Part shown: positions 1 to 8,737 of the stretch, piece by piece
How the letters are laid out: every line of letters begins with the position of its first letter
Position numbering within the stretch: position 1 is the stretch's first letter
NCBI GenBank assembly: GCA_041660385.1
Contig: JBAZWJ010000023.1
Span: forward strand, 1 to 64,000
Origin: DYJE01 sp041660385
GTDB taxonomy: Bacteria > Desulfobacterota > Desulfobacteria > Desulfobacterales > Desulfolunaceae
DNA length: 64,000 nucleotides
Direction of reading: 5' to 3'
The notes under the pieces: model-generated
Databases searched by the model: none
Told to the model about the DNA's origin: nothing
The model's input: only the letters and a program-made list of their open reading frames with translations
Made by a program: the position numbers and the translations under genes

Positions 1-916
1 ATTCAGCCACCGCAGCTCGAAGATTGTCGGCTACGGTGACATCTGAAAAACCTTTCGAGCGGGTGATCTGGAAGCCGATGACCTGCCGTCCGTCCACATA
101 GGCCAGTGAGCTTCGTTCGGCGTGGCTGTCACTGATTCTGGCGATCTGATTCAATTGAACCCTTCTGCCGTCTGAAAGTGGAATGGTCAAGGCGGCCACA
201 TCACCTGCGGTGTGCACGGCACCCAGAGTCCGGAGCGACTGGATCGTGTTGCCCACTTCACCACGTCCACCGGAAGCGTCCTGCTGTACGGCCTTGAGCT
301 GGGCTGAGACATCCGCAAGTGTTACACCCATACCTGCCATCAGAGCCGGGTTTAAGTCGACCTGAACTTCCCGGTTAACACCGCCCACACGGGACACGGA
401 AGAAACGCCCTTAACAGTCAGCAGCGCCTTGGTCACATCGTTGTCCACAAACCAGGAAAGTTCTTCCTCATTCATATTTCCGGCTTCGATCGCATAGGTT
501 AAAAGTGAACCATTTGCTGCCGTTACCTTGGATACTGTGGGGGTGTTCATAGCCTGGGGCAGATCGGGCTTGGCCGAATCCACCGCATTTCTTACTTCGT
601 TGAGAGCTTCCTCACTGCTTTTGTCGATATCAAAAGACACGCTGATTGAAACCGAACCATCGGTAATGGTCGTTGTGATATGGTCGAGATTGTTCAGAGA
701 AGCGAGTTTGTCTTCGATCTTGCGTGCAACCTCGGTTTCGAGCTGGGCCGGGGCAGCGCCTTCCAGTGAGGCTGAAATTCTGATTGTGGGCAAATCCATA
801 TCAGGGAAATCCTGGATTCCCAGCTTGTGCAGGCTGACAAGCCCAAATACAGTCAAAAGCACGAAAAGCAGCAGAGACGGCACCGGATTACGTATAGACC
901 AGGCAGAAAAATTCAT
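1..916 (-). CDS. RND multidrug efflux inner-membrane pump (partial, N-terminal part)
   Basis: Proton-driven RND pump of the AcrB/MdtB superfamily, inner membrane. About 305 residues are present; the rest runs off the window start. The N-terminus (MNFSAWSIRNPVPSLLLFVL) is the usual short cytoplasmic helix followed by TM1, and the next part (GIQDFPDMDLPTIRIS, then SLEGAAPAQLETEVARKIED) matches the porter-domain PN1 region of the family. The ATG overlaps the stop of the upstream adaptor gene by one base (TAATG), implying translational coupling in an efflux operon. Substrate cannot be told from the sequence. Confidence 0.9.
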   Translation of the reverse strand, partial: MNFSAWSIRNPVPSLLLFVLLTVFGLVSLHKLGIQDFPDMDLPTIRISASLEGAAPAQLETEVARKIEDKLASLNNLDHITTTITDGSVSISVSFDIDKSSEEALNEVRNAVDSAKPDLPQAMNTPTVSKVTAANGSLLTYAIEAGNMNEEELSWFVDNDVTKALLTVKGVSSVSRVGGVNREVQVDLNPALMAGMGVTLADVSAQLKAVQQDASGGRGEVGNTIQSLRTLGAVHTAGDVAALTIPLSDGRRVQLNQIARISDSHAERSSLAYVDGRQVIGFQITRSKGFSDVTVADNLRAAVAE

Positions 917-2010
917 TATGACTCCTTATCCACAGTGACGAGATCACCATCGGCGAGAAAAGCCCCACCGGAGCTGACAACACGGGTCTTTTCATCAAGG
1001 CCGTCCGTGATTTCCACCAGACCTTCATGGTGCAGGCCAGTATTCACCGTACGTCGGACAACTATATTTTTATTATTAATTTCAAATACATAATTGCGTC
1101 CATCCCGCAGAACAACGGCTGATTCCGGTACGGCCAGCACGGTTTTGTTCCCTGCCTCGATATGTCCGTCGCTGAACATGCCCACTTTTGCGCCGCTATC
1201 GCTGGGCAGACTGACGAATACATTGGCCCGGCTGGTACTGGTGGAAAGGATCGGCTCAGCAAGTCTTACGGTTCCCTGAGCGATGTTTCCGGCAGGCAGA
1301 GTTACTTCGGCTCTGGCTCCAGGTTTAACCAGGGTCAATTGCCTGGCGTCGACTTCAGCCCGCCACTCCAGCCGTCCCTGACGCTGCAAACGGAAAAGTT
1401 CAGTGCCGGCACTCACCACCTGACCCAGAAGTGCCGTGCGTGACGTGACCACCCCGTCGTCCACAGCTTTGATTCGTGTATGCGACAGAGTTACCTTTTG
1501 CACGGCAAGTTGGGCTTCGGCCAGATCCACATTGGCTTTGGCCGTTTTTTCTTCTGCAAAGTATGCGTTGATCTGCTGATCGGAAAGTGCTCCGCTGTCC
1601 TTTACGATTCGTGCGCGATCGGCGTTGGCTTTGGCCTGTACAAGACTGGCCCTGGCCGATGCAAGGGATGCTTCATAACGGCGGACTTCAGCCTCAACGG
1701 AATCCCGGGCTAACTCGGCCAGCAGCTGTCCGCGTTTTACCCGATCACCCGCATCGGCATAAAGGGCGGTTATGGAAAGACCGCCGGTTTCAGCACCGAT
1801 AACCGCTTCCTGCCAGGCCACAATGCTGCCGCTTGATGAAAGTTCGACGGGCCACTGTTTCTGCTGGGGCCGCGTCGCCGTTACGGCCAGTACGGCTTTG
1901 TCATCGGAAATTATCGTCTGGGTCTGTGCCGGTTTTAGTTGCAGAACAACCACCGCAAGGATTATGACGGCTATCAAAACAGCACCTGTTTTTAGTATTT
2001 TAGATTTCAC
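916..2010 (-). CDS. RND efflux periplasmic adaptor (membrane fusion protein, HlyD/AcrA family)
   Basis: Periplasmic adaptor linking the RND pump to the outer-membrane channel; 364 residues. An N-terminal hydrophobic helix at about residues 8-26 anchors it; no lipobox is visible. Then come a biotinyl-lipoyl half (ADAGDRVKRGQLLAEL), an alpha-helical hairpin rich in Ala/Glu (about 100-165), the second lipoyl half (TRIKAVDDGVVTSRTALLGQ) and beta-barrel and membrane-proximal domains. It overlaps the upstream outer-membrane factor gene by 4 bases (ATGA) and the pump by 1 base, so the three genes form one tight operon. Confidence 0.93.
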   Translation of the reverse strand: MKSKILKTGAVLIAVIILAVVVLQLKPAQTQTIISDDKAVLAVTATRPQQKQWPVELSSSGSIVAWQEAVIGAETGGLSITALYADAGDRVKRGQLLAELARDSVEAEVRRYEASLASARASLVQAKANADRARIVKDSGALSDQQINAYFAEEKTAKANVDLAEAQLAVQKVTLSHTRIKAVDDGVVTSRTALLGQVVSAGTELFRLQRQGRLEWRAEVDARQLTLVKPGARAEVTLPAGNIAQGTVRLAEPILSTSTSRANVFVSLPSDSGAKVGMFSDGHIEAGNKTVLAVPESAVVLRDGRNYVFEINNKNIVVRRTVNTGLHHEGLVEITDGLDEKTRVVSSGGAFLADGDLVTVDKES

Positions 2011-3425
2011 TTTGTTTCTCCTTTGTTGTCTTGCAGGCTATCGACGGTCCAGCCACCTCCTGCGGCTTTGTAGAGAGCAATCCAGTACAAAAGCCGGTTC
2101 TGTTGCAGCTCAAGCAGGCTCACTTCGGCGGTAATAGCCGAACGGCGGGCCGTTTCCAGATCAAACTGATTTGCACCACCCGTGCGCCAGTTCTGTTCAA
2201 CGGCTGTCAGGTAAGCACGGTATCCCTGGGCGCTTTTTTGTTCTTCGCTTTCCCGTCGGGCCACGCTGTCCAGTCTCACCAGAGCCTGTTCCACCTCTTT
2301 TACGGCATCACGGACAGTCTGTTTGTAGGTGGCATAAGCTGAATCGTAATCGGCCTTCGCACTTTTGATACCGGCTTTGATGCTGCCACCGTCAAAAATG
2401 GGAAGGGTGATTGTCGGGCCAAATGACCAGGGTGCCGTCGTTTTCGTGCCGTGGGTGGACGTAAGTCCGACGGAACCGCCAAGGGTCAGACTGGGCCACC
2501 TTGCCGCTTCTGCCACCCCGATAAGTGCGCTGGCAGAAGCCAGCTCGCGTTCCGCTGAGACGATATCCGGGCGCTGACGAAGGAGATTCGCAGGAAGATT
2601 CGTGACCTGAAAATATTCAGGTTGAGGCAGACTTGAAACATCCGGGGCCAGGATCATCCGAAGTTCGGATTCATCCATTCCGGTGAGAGCCACAAGGCTT
2701 TTCACGATGAGGTCGCATTCGGCTTTCTGGGAAAGGGATGTGGATCGCGTGCTTGCGGCCGATGCTTCGGCGAGCTTCACATCGGCATCGGCCGTGAAAC
2801 CGGCCTTGGCTGAGATACGGGTCAATCCGCTGGTTTTTGTCTGTGAATCAGCCTGTTCTTCATAGTACTTCTGTTTGATCCGGGCGGCACGGTATTCCAC
2901 ATAATAACCGGCCACTTCGGCGGAAAGGGTAACATGGGCATCGTGCCAGTCTGCTTCTCGTGCCTCCAGTTTGGCCGCTGCGGATTCCGAAGAACGCCGC
3001 GTCCTGCCGAAAAGATCAAGCTCCCACGAAGCATCGAGCCCGGTGCTCGCAGTCCGGTTTGTGCCGTTACCGTTCTTCAAGGAACCTGATCTTGCTGCAT
3101 CGGCGCTTGCATTGAGGTCGGGGAAAAAGCCCGATTCGGCTGATGACCGGCTCGCCCGGGCTTTTTCAATTGCCGCCGTGGCCTTGGCAAGGGTGGGATT
3201 GTCCTTTTGTGCAGCGGTAATCAGCGCGTTTAAAGACGGATCTTTAAAGCTCGCCCACCAGCTGTTCAGCTCTGTGAGCTTTCCTGCCTGTTGTGTCTGC
3301 CAGGCGGACGGTATTTTCACATCAGGCCTCAGATAATCGGGGCCAAGTGCGCAACCGCCGGAAATCAGCAACACAGCCAGTGATAAAGTAAATTTTCGAA
3401 AAATCATAAATAAACTCATAAACAT
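2007..3425 (-). CDS. Outer membrane efflux lipoprotein, NodT/OprM family
   Basis: TolC-like outer-membrane channel of the tripartite pump; 472 residues, normal for the family. A lipoprotein signal peptide ends in the lipobox ISGGC, followed by the NodT-family signature GPDYLRPDV and two repeated outer membrane efflux protein domains with long coiled-coil helices. Alternative ATGs lie at residues 3 and 7 and none has a convincing Shine-Dalgarno, so the exact start is open. It is the first structural gene after the TetR regulator (10-base gap), suggesting the regulator is cotranscribed with the pump. Confidence 0.92.
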   Translation of the reverse strand: MFMSLFMIFRKFTLSLAVLLISGGCALGPDYLRPDVKIPSAWQTQQAGKLTELNSWWASFKDPSLNALITAAQKDNPTLAKATAAIEKARASRSSAESGFFPDLNASADAARSGSLKNGNGTNRTASTGLDASWELDLFGRTRRSSESAAAKLEAREADWHDAHVTLSAEVAGYYVEYRAARIKQKYYEEQADSQTKTSGLTRISAKAGFTADADVKLAEASAASTRSTSLSQKAECDLIVKSLVALTGMDESELRMILAPDVSSLPQPEYFQVTNLPANLLRQRPDIVSAERELASASALIGVAEAARWPSLTLGGSVGLTSTHGTKTTAPWSFGPTITLPIFDGGSIKAGIKSAKADYDSAYATYKQTVRDAVKEVEQALVRLDSVARRESEEQKSAQGYRAYLTAVEQNWRTGGANQFDLETARRSAITAEVSLLELQQNRLLYWIALYKAAGGGWTVDSLQDNKGETK

Positions 3426-3435
3426 TCAAGGATTG

Positions 3436-4095
3436 TTAACAATGCGTATCTGACGCAATGGCCCGGATGCCAGCGATGGAAAACCGGAATATCTTTTCGG
3501 AAATGGCCACAATTTCTTCGGGCTTCATGTTTTTTGAGATTTCGAACACCATCAGTTGCCTTGCATGGTGCTGAAAGATACACTGACCCACCACATTCAT
3601 ACTGCAAATCCGGATTGTTTCGTCATCCGCTTCCCCAAAGGGGTTGTTTTTTTTCAGCAGTTCACGGACAATTTCTTCCAGAAGCCCATGCATGGGCCGT
3701 ATGGAAGATTCGGCAACCTTGCTAAAGATCCCGCTGGGGTCGGATATTTCTGCGGTAACGAGCTTTTCATGCCAGGCTGGGAACCCGCCTCCCAGGCCCC
3801 GCAACAATAAAGAGCGGATAAACACCCGAAGTCGTTCCTCAGGCGTGGCTCCCGGCCCAAGTCCCCAATCATGGGGGTATTTCTCCGTGGCCAGCCGGTG
3901 AGCGTATTCGAATACGGCGGAATACAACCCTTCCTTATCCTTGAAATGATAATTCACGGCGCTGACACTGGCATTGGCACGTTTGCAGATCTCCCTGACC
4001 GTGGCCGAACGATACCCGCTTTGTGCAAACACTTCCCCTGCCGCTTCGATCAGCCGTTTCTTTGTTCCGTCATCCCAGGCTGTTTGTGTTTTCAT
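3436..4095 (-). CDS. TetR-family regulator with CecR-like C-terminal domain (DUF1956)
   Basis: Repressor expected to control the downstream efflux operon. The start was placed at the ATG at 4095 because GGAGG precedes it at good spacing; this drops 14 residues of the longest reading frame and leaves 219 residues. The N-terminal TetR helix-turn-helix is plain (AAGEVFAQSGYRSATVREIC, then ANASVSAVNYHFKDKEGLY). The C-terminal half (LLRGLGGGFPAWHEKLVTAE) resembles the CecR/YbiH ligand domain; in E. coli that regulator also neighbours an HlyD-type adaptor. Inducer unknown. The palindromic site just upstream would make it autoregulatory. Confidence 0.9.
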   Translation of the reverse strand: MKTQTAWDDGTKKRLIEAAGEVFAQSGYRSATVREICKRANASVSAVNYHFKDKEGLYSAVFEYAHRLATEKYPHDWGLGPGATPEERLRVFIRSLLLRGLGGGFPAWHEKLVTAEISDPSGIFSKVAESSIRPMHGLLEEIVRELLKKNNPFGEADDETIRICSMNVVGQCIFQHHARQLMVFEISKNMKPEEIVAISEKIFRFSIAGIRAIASDTHC

Positions 4096-4126
4096 AAATC
4101 CTCCATATTTATCAGATGTAACAGAT

Positions 4127-4180
4127 GTTCTAAACAATTAATTATAACAATTGTTCTATTAATTAGAACAAGCGTTCTAA
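4127..4180. promoter_or_regulatory. Probable TetR/CecR operator cluster
   Basis: Three GTTCTAA/T half-sites lie at 4127-4133, 4153-4159 and 4174-4180. The last is part of a perfect inverted repeat TTAGAAC-N4-GTTCTAA (4163-4180), and AACAATTGTT at about 4146-4155 is a second palindrome. The sites sit just upstream of the TetR gene, where an autoregulatory operator for the regulator and pump operon is expected. The repeat is seen directly; the protein that binds it is inferred. Confidence 0.65.
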
Positions 4181-4334
4181 TCTGTCAATGGTTTTGTTCG
4201 AAATTTTAATTTGAATCAGGGGGGAGGTTTTAAATGTTTTTCGTTTATATGCCTGAGTTTAAGACAGATGTGGTTTATAAGGGCAGTGGAGTGCACTATG
4301 GGTATGCAACCGTTGGTTTAATAACGATCTTCGA

Positions 4335-4880
4335 TTATATATGGGCTTTCTCCGCCAGTTCCATTCCAAGATAGAAGGCTTTGCGGTTCTGATCGAAACC
4401 ATCCGAAGGGAATCTTTTTTCAATAACCTTGAGAACCGAATCCGGCCTTACAATATCCGTAAGACCAAGAACAGCCCCCAGAACGCAGATATTGTAAGCC
4501 TTGTCATGACCCATTTCTTTCATAACGGTCCCATGCATGGGAAGCTCAACCTGTTTTGAATCCACGTTGGAAAGCACCGTAACATATCTTGAATCTGAGA
4601 GAAGAAACCCGCCGGGTCTTACGATATCGTAAAATTTCATATAGGCTTCCTGGGTGAGACAGACCAGGATATTGGGCTGGGTCACTTTCGGAAAAAAAAT
4701 CTCCGAATCGGAGATGATCACATCGGAACGGGTGGCTCCCCCCCTTGCCTCGGGGCCGTATGTCTGGGTCTGGGTGGCCATACGCTGTTCATACAGCACC
4801 GCCGCTTCAGCAAGGATGATTCCCGCTGTGATAACACCCTGCCCTCCTGATCCGGAAAAAACAAGCCGTACTCGTTCCAT
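4335..4880 (-). CDS. korC: 2-oxoacid:ferredoxin oxidoreductase gamma subunit
   Basis: Gamma subunit of a CoA-dependent 2-oxoacid (probably 2-oxoglutarate) ferredoxin oxidoreductase, cytoplasmic. About 181 residues with the family opening VRLVFSGSGGQGVITAGIIL and the internal TYGPEARGGATRSDVIIS typical of KorC/PorG. Three ATGs are in tandem; the third (4880) is best spaced from GGAAGG, the first two overlap the beta-subunit stop. Last gene of a four-gene operon in the order delta-alpha-beta-gamma. The four-subunit arrangement favours a 2-oxoglutarate or branched-chain enzyme over pyruvate. Confidence 0.9.
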   Translation of the reverse strand: MERVRLVFSGSGGQGVITAGIILAEAAVLYEQRMATQTQTYGPEARGGATRSDVIISDSEIFFPKVTQPNILVCLTQEAYMKFYDIVRPGGFLLSDSRYVTVLSNVDSKQVELPMHGTVMKEMGHDKAYNICVLGAVLGLTDIVRPDSVLKVIEKRFPSDGFDQNRKAFYLGMELAEKAHI

Positions 4881-4882
4881 CA

Positions 4883-5686
4883 TCATATCCCTTCCTTGGC
4901 TTTTTCTATGATTTTTTCGTACTCACTGCAGTATTCGGGACTGTGCCGGTTTACAAAAACACCGCGCCGGATCAGATCCGGGCGGTCCGTTGCCTCGTCA
5001 GAACCAGCCGAAACTGTGCTTGTTTTAAAATACTCCATCATATCCACAGCCGAACCTAGGTTGTTGTGTTTACCGAAATACGTGGGACACTGACTGAGAA
5101 TTTCCACCACGGAAAATCCCTTATGGTTTATGGCCTCTATGATAAGATCCGTCATCTGCTTCACATGGTATGTGGTGGTCCGGGCCACAAAACCCGCTCC
5201 AGCGGCCATGGCGAGCTGGGCCACATCAAAAGCCCGGTCGATGTTGCCGAAAGGCGCTGTTGTCGCTTTGCTGCCGCAACCTGAAAGGGGAGAAAACTGT
5301 CCGCCGGTCATGCCGTAAATCTGGTTGTTCATCACAATGGCGGTGATATCCATGTTGCGTCTGGCTGCATGGATAAAATGGTTGCCGCCGATTGAAAGGG
5401 CATCGCCATCCCCCATGGGCACAATAACATGGAGCTCCGGCCGGCTCATCTTGACGCCTGCAGCAAAGGCCAGGGCCCTTCCGTGAAGGGTATGAAGGGT
5501 GTGGAGATCCACATAACCCGTGATCCGTGACGAGCAGCCGATGCCCGAAACCATCACGATGTCGTTTTTCGGAATGGCCAGTTGATCCAGTGCGTGGAGC
5601 AGGCTGTTCAGCACAATGCCATGCCCGCATCCGGGACACCAGATATGGGGAAAAAAACGCTGGCGGATATAGTCCTTGATCGCCAT
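4883..5686 (-). CDS. korB: 2-oxoacid:ferredoxin oxidoreductase beta subunit (TPP-binding)
   Basis: Thiamine-diphosphate-binding beta subunit. The start at 5686 follows the alpha-subunit stop by one base and has a GGGGG-type ribosome site; the longer reading frame adds an implausible 24-residue leader. The 267 residues contain the WCPGCGHG motif near the N-terminus, the TPP/Mg motif GDGDALSIGGNHFIHAARRN, and NNQIYGMTGGQFSP, which is diagnostic of KorB/VorB. An HNNLG sequence near the C-terminus fits 2-oxoglutarate-type enzymes. Tightly coupled to the alpha and gamma genes. Confidence 0.93.
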   Translation of the reverse strand: MAIKDYIRQRFFPHIWCPGCGHGIVLNSLLHALDQLAIPKNDIVMVSGIGCSSRITGYVDLHTLHTLHGRALAFAAGVKMSRPELHVIVPMGDGDALSIGGNHFIHAARRNMDITAIVMNNQIYGMTGGQFSPLSGCGSKATTAPFGNIDRAFDVAQLAMAAGAGFVARTTTYHVKQMTDLIIEAINHKGFSVVEILSQCPTYFGKHNNLGSAVDMMEYFKTSTVSAGSDEATDRPDLIRRGVFVNRHSPEYCSEYEKIIEKAKEGI

Positions 5687-5687
5687 G

Positions 5688-6836
5688 TCAGACCCCCTTT
5701 CCCTGGATAAGCCGGAGGATGTTCTGGATATCCGTGGGTGAGATAAACACTCCATCAAGACGGTTCGCCAGCATCACACGGTCGGGATGGGACACCGCGC
5801 GCTTCACCTGGAGAAGCACCTGCCCCATGTTCATCTCCACCACAACGATCAGCCGGGCGTGGTCACATTTTTCAGCAACAAGGGAATAGGGGAAAGGCCA
5901 TAAACTCTGAAGTTCAAGCAGACCGACCCGCTCACCGCGCGCCTTTCTGTTGTTCACCACATGCAGGGCCGAACGGGCTGAAGACCCGTAAGAAATAAAT
6001 ATGGTACGTGCGTCTTCAAGGTAATACTCTTTGTACCGTGTGATTTCCTTTACGTTGTTTCTGATTTTGTCTGTGAGATGACGGATCAGGCCGTGGACGA
6101 TTTTCGGATTGGTTGTGGGGAAACCCCACATGTCATGGTACAGGCCCGTCACATTGTAACGGTGCTCCCCACCGAAATCACTCATGGGAAGCCTTCCGTC
6201 ATCTCTGGGAAGATAGGGACGATAATCCACCCCGGCTTTAACAGAAGTTCGCAGACGCTGCACCAGAGGAATCGCATTTTTTTCAGGAAGAACCACACGC
6301 TCCCTCATATGGCCGAGCACCTCATCCAGAAGGAGAATAACGGGTGTTCTGTAGGTTTCTGCCAAATTAAAAGCCTCCACCGTCATCGTGAACAAGTCCT
6401 GATGGTTTGAAGCTGTGAGGGCGATGATGGCGTGATCCCCATGGGTTCCCCACCTTGCCTGAAGCACATCCCCCTGCCCCGGGCCTGTGGGAAGTCCGGT
6501 GGACGGACCGCCGCGCTGTACATTCACAATAACGCAGGGAATTTCAGCCATGATGGCGAAACCAAGGCCTTCCTGCATCAGGGAAAAACCCGGTCCGCTG
6601 GTGGCGGTCATGACTTTGTGGCCTGTGAGAGAAGCGCCGATAATGGCACACACCGAGGCTATTTCGTCTTCCATCTGGATGTACTTTCCGCCGATTGTGG
6701 GAAGTCTCCTTGCCAGATGCTCGGCGATTTCAGTGGACGGTGTGATGGGATATCCTGCAAAAAAATCAAGTCCGGCGTACATGGCCGCTTCTACGCAGAC
6801 CTCGTTTCCTTGCATAAAAGCCAGTGTTTCCGTCAT
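5688..6836 (-). CDS. korA: 2-oxoacid:ferredoxin oxidoreductase alpha subunit
   Basis: Alpha subunit (pyrimidine-binding and transketolase C-terminal regions fused), 382 residues. The N-terminus carries QGNEVCVEAAMYAGLDFFAG then YPITPSTEIAEHLA, and TSGPGFSLMQEGLGFAIMAE is the family's central motif. Its ATG overlaps the ferredoxin gene stop by 4 bases. It oxidatively decarboxylates a 2-oxoacid with CoA to acyl-CoA and reduced ferredoxin, either in the reductive or oxidative TCA segment or in amino-acid degradation. The substrate is assigned by family resemblance only. Confidence 0.93.
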   Translation of the reverse strand: MTETLAFMQGNEVCVEAAMYAGLDFFAGYPITPSTEIAEHLARRLPTIGGKYIQMEDEIASVCAIIGASLTGHKVMTATSGPGFSLMQEGLGFAIMAEIPCVIVNVQRGGPSTGLPTGPGQGDVLQARWGTHGDHAIIALTASNHQDLFTMTVEAFNLAETYRTPVILLLDEVLGHMRERVVLPEKNAIPLVQRLRTSVKAGVDYRPYLPRDDGRLPMSDFGGEHRYNVTGLYHDMWGFPTTNPKIVHGLIRHLTDKIRNNVKEITRYKEYYLEDARTIFISYGSSARSALHVVNNRKARGERVGLLELQSLWPFPYSLVAEKCDHARLIVVVEMNMGQVLLQVKRAVSHPDRVMLANRLDGVFISPTDIQNILRLIQGKGV

Positions 6837-7108
6837 GGACGTCCTCCTCTTTCGCCTTCAACAATCACCTCAATGGCAAGATCCGGGCATCTCATTTCGC
6901 ACATCATGCAGCAGATACAAGCTTCAGGATGGATAACCCTTGCCTTGTCCTGTTCATCCAGATCAAGAACCTTCTCCGGGCAGAAATGGATGCAGATTCC
7001 GCATCCCTTGCACCAGTTCCTGTTTATTTTTATTTCTTTCAACGTCTTCTTTCCCATATTCGGTTTTTCTTTTCGCGGCCCTGGCCAGTTTCCTGTTCTT
7101 TCAGACAT
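6833..7108 (-). CDS. korD: 4Fe-4S ferredoxin subunit (delta) of 2-oxoacid oxidoreductase
   Basis: A 91-residue two-cluster ferredoxin with CKGCGICIHFCP and CICCMMCEMRCP, both perfect CxxCxxCxxxCP motifs. It starts the operon with a strong AAGGAGG ribosome site and overlaps the alpha-subunit gene. It would carry electrons from the TPP subunit to free ferredoxin. Confidence 0.93.
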   Translation of the reverse strand: MSERTGNWPGPRKEKPNMGKKTLKEIKINRNWCKGCGICIHFCPEKVLDLDEQDKARVIHPEACICCMMCEMRCPDLAIEVIVEGERGGRP

Positions 7109-7173
7109 GAGCCACCTCCTTAGAAAGGTTGGAACGCCTATATGTCAAGCATGATTTCACTATACGGCAAGGG

Positions 7174-7189
7174 CTTTGATGTGTCAAAG
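7174..7189. promoter_or_regulatory. 16-bp palindrome upstream of the kor operon
   Basis: Perfect inverted repeat CTTTGA-TGTG-TCAAAG, 66 bases upstream of the korD start. Its core resembles the TTGA...TCAA half-sites bound by CRP/FNR-family regulators, but the spacing is shorter than a canonical FNR box. An operator is plausible but not proven. Confidence 0.4.
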
Positions 7190-7272
7190 ATCTGTGATGA
7201 AGAATAAGTTAATCATAATCAACATTGACGTTGCATCTTTCCACCCAGAGCAGACTCTGCTATAAGCTCCAA

Positions 7273-7542
7273 ATGATCACATGGTATCTTTACATACTTG
7301 AGTTGAACGACGGTTCTCTTTACACAGGGATTACGGTGGACCTTGCCCGTCGCATCAGCCAGCACAACGAAGGCAAGGCGTCCAAATGCACCAGGGTTCG
7401 AAGACCGGTCAAACTGGTGTACAGCCAGGAATTTCCTGACAGGTCCAAGGCGTCCAAAGAGGAATGCCGAATCAAAAAATTAACACGTATTCAAAAGCTT
7501 GCGTTGATCTCAGAACATCCGCTCGTTAAGATACAGACTTAA
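7273..7542 (+). CDS. GIY-YIG nuclease-superfamily protein (UPF0213/YhbQ-like)
   Basis: Small (89-residue) single-domain GIY-YIG protein. The start at 7273 gives the standard opening WYLYILELNDGSLYTGITVD, in which YIL and YTG are the GIY and YIG elements, followed by the catalytic Arg region (LARRISQHNEGKASKCTRVR) and the conserved late Glu (SKEECRIKKLT). Members are DNA-binding or nicking proteins of poorly known role in bacteria. It lies 6 bases before the EamA gene and may be cotranscribed with it. Confidence 0.88.
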   Translation: MITWYLYILELNDGSLYTGITVDLARRISQHNEGKASKCTRVRRPVKLVYSQEFPDRSKASKEECRIKKLTRIQKLALISEHPLVKIQT

Positions 7543-7548
7543 CACCAT

Positions 7549-8499
7549 ATGAAATCACCTGTCACGGATATACCGCCCCAGCCGGGCGTAACAACCAACA
7601 ACGAGCCCACGTTTTTAGCGGCACTTGTCATTGCCGCACTGTGTGCCTCTTTCGGAGCCAATGCCACGGCCATCAAGATAAGTCTCACAGGACTGGGTGT
7701 TTTCACCGCTGCTTGTCTGCGTTTTGCCTTAGCGGCCGTGTCCACATCCCTCTGGGCCTGGTCAACAGGCAAAGATTTCCGACTGAAACAAGGGCAGTTC
7801 AAGCATGTGTTTATGCTTACTTTGATTTTCGTCTTCCAGATTGGCCTGTACAACGTGGGGCTCAAATTTACACATGCATCCAGAGGAACGCTTCTTTCCA
7901 ATCTCCAGCCCTTTTTTGTTCTGATTCTGGCCCATTTTTTCATTCCTGGCGACAGAATCACTTTAAAAAAAATTATGGGAATCGTGTTCGGATTTATCGG
8001 TGTGTCGTTTATTCTGTTTCAGAAAGAGGGAGTAACAGCAGAACTCAGAACAGGCGATTTACTCACTTTGATTTCAGTCACCCTCTGGGCTATCAACGCC
8101 GTATACACCAAGAAAATACTGTCCGGTTTCACGCCGTTTCATCTTGTTTTTTACCCCGGTATTCTGTCGGTCCCCTTTTTTTTCATCGGAGCCCTGATCT
8201 GGGATAGTTCCATGGTCACAGCCATAAATTCCGATGTTGTGATTTCAATACTATATCAGGGAATTGTTACGGCATCATTCGGTTTTGTGGTCTGGATGGA
8301 GCTTTTAAATAAATATGGAGCTGTGGCCATGCATTCTTACGTCTTCCTTCTCCCCGTGGCCGGTGTTTTTTTTGGCGGAGTCGTTCTTGGAGAACCTGTG
8401 ATGTCAGGTCATATTATGCTGTCTCTTTTCTTTATTGTACTGGGGATTGCTGTGGTTCATTCCCGTGCAGTTTTTTTTAAGAAAACAAACCTTGATTGA
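7549..8499 (+). CDS. EamA/DMT-superfamily transporter
   Basis: Inner-membrane permease of the drug/metabolite transporter superfamily; 316 residues with about ten hydrophobic segments arranged as two EamA repeats. The first repeat ends near LRTGDL and the second begins at LLTLISVTLWAINAVYTKKI. The signature region KFTHASRGTLLSNLQPFFVL is well kept. Substrate unknown. Confidence 0.88.
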   Translation: MKSPVTDIPPQPGVTTNNEPTFLAALVIAALCASFGANATAIKISLTGLGVFTAACLRFALAAVSTSLWAWSTGKDFRLKQGQFKHVFMLTLIFVFQIGLYNVGLKFTHASRGTLLSNLQPFFVLILAHFFIPGDRITLKKIMGIVFGFIGVSFILFQKEGVTAELRTGDLLTLISVTLWAINAVYTKKILSGFTPFHLVFYPGILSVPFFFIGALIWDSSMVTAINSDVVISILYQGIVTASFGFVVWMELLNKYGAVAMHSYVFLLPVAGVFFGGVVLGEPVMSGHIMLSLFFIVLGIAVVHSRAVFFKKTNLD

Positions 8500-8737
8500 T
8501 CATGCAGCACGCAACCCCGTTGGGGTTGGGGGGATGTTCGCCGGTGATCCCAGGGTAGCGGCGTTGCCGCAACCCTGGGCTATGATACGGAATCCCGTTG
8601 GGATTCGATGCGGTTTGTACCATTTAAAGCCTTAGTCTGACGTCTATGCCTTCTGGGGGACCAGTTTTAAAAATCTGGGCAAATGGGTTATACTGATCCT
8701 CCATACGGCGTTCGTCCATTGTTCGTCCATTATTTAT
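8500..8737. repeat. Extragenic triple-hairpin repeat element
   Basis: Gene-free stretch between convergent genes. It holds three perfect or near-perfect hairpins in a row: AACCCCGTTGGGGTT (8513-8527), a long stem from CCCAGGGT to ACCCTGGG (8549-8579), and AATCCCGTTGGGATT (8591-8605). The compact alternating structure looks like a dispersed REP-like element rather than a simple terminator, though it could also end transcription of the flanking genes. Nothing else is seen in the rest of the interval. Confidence 0.6.
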
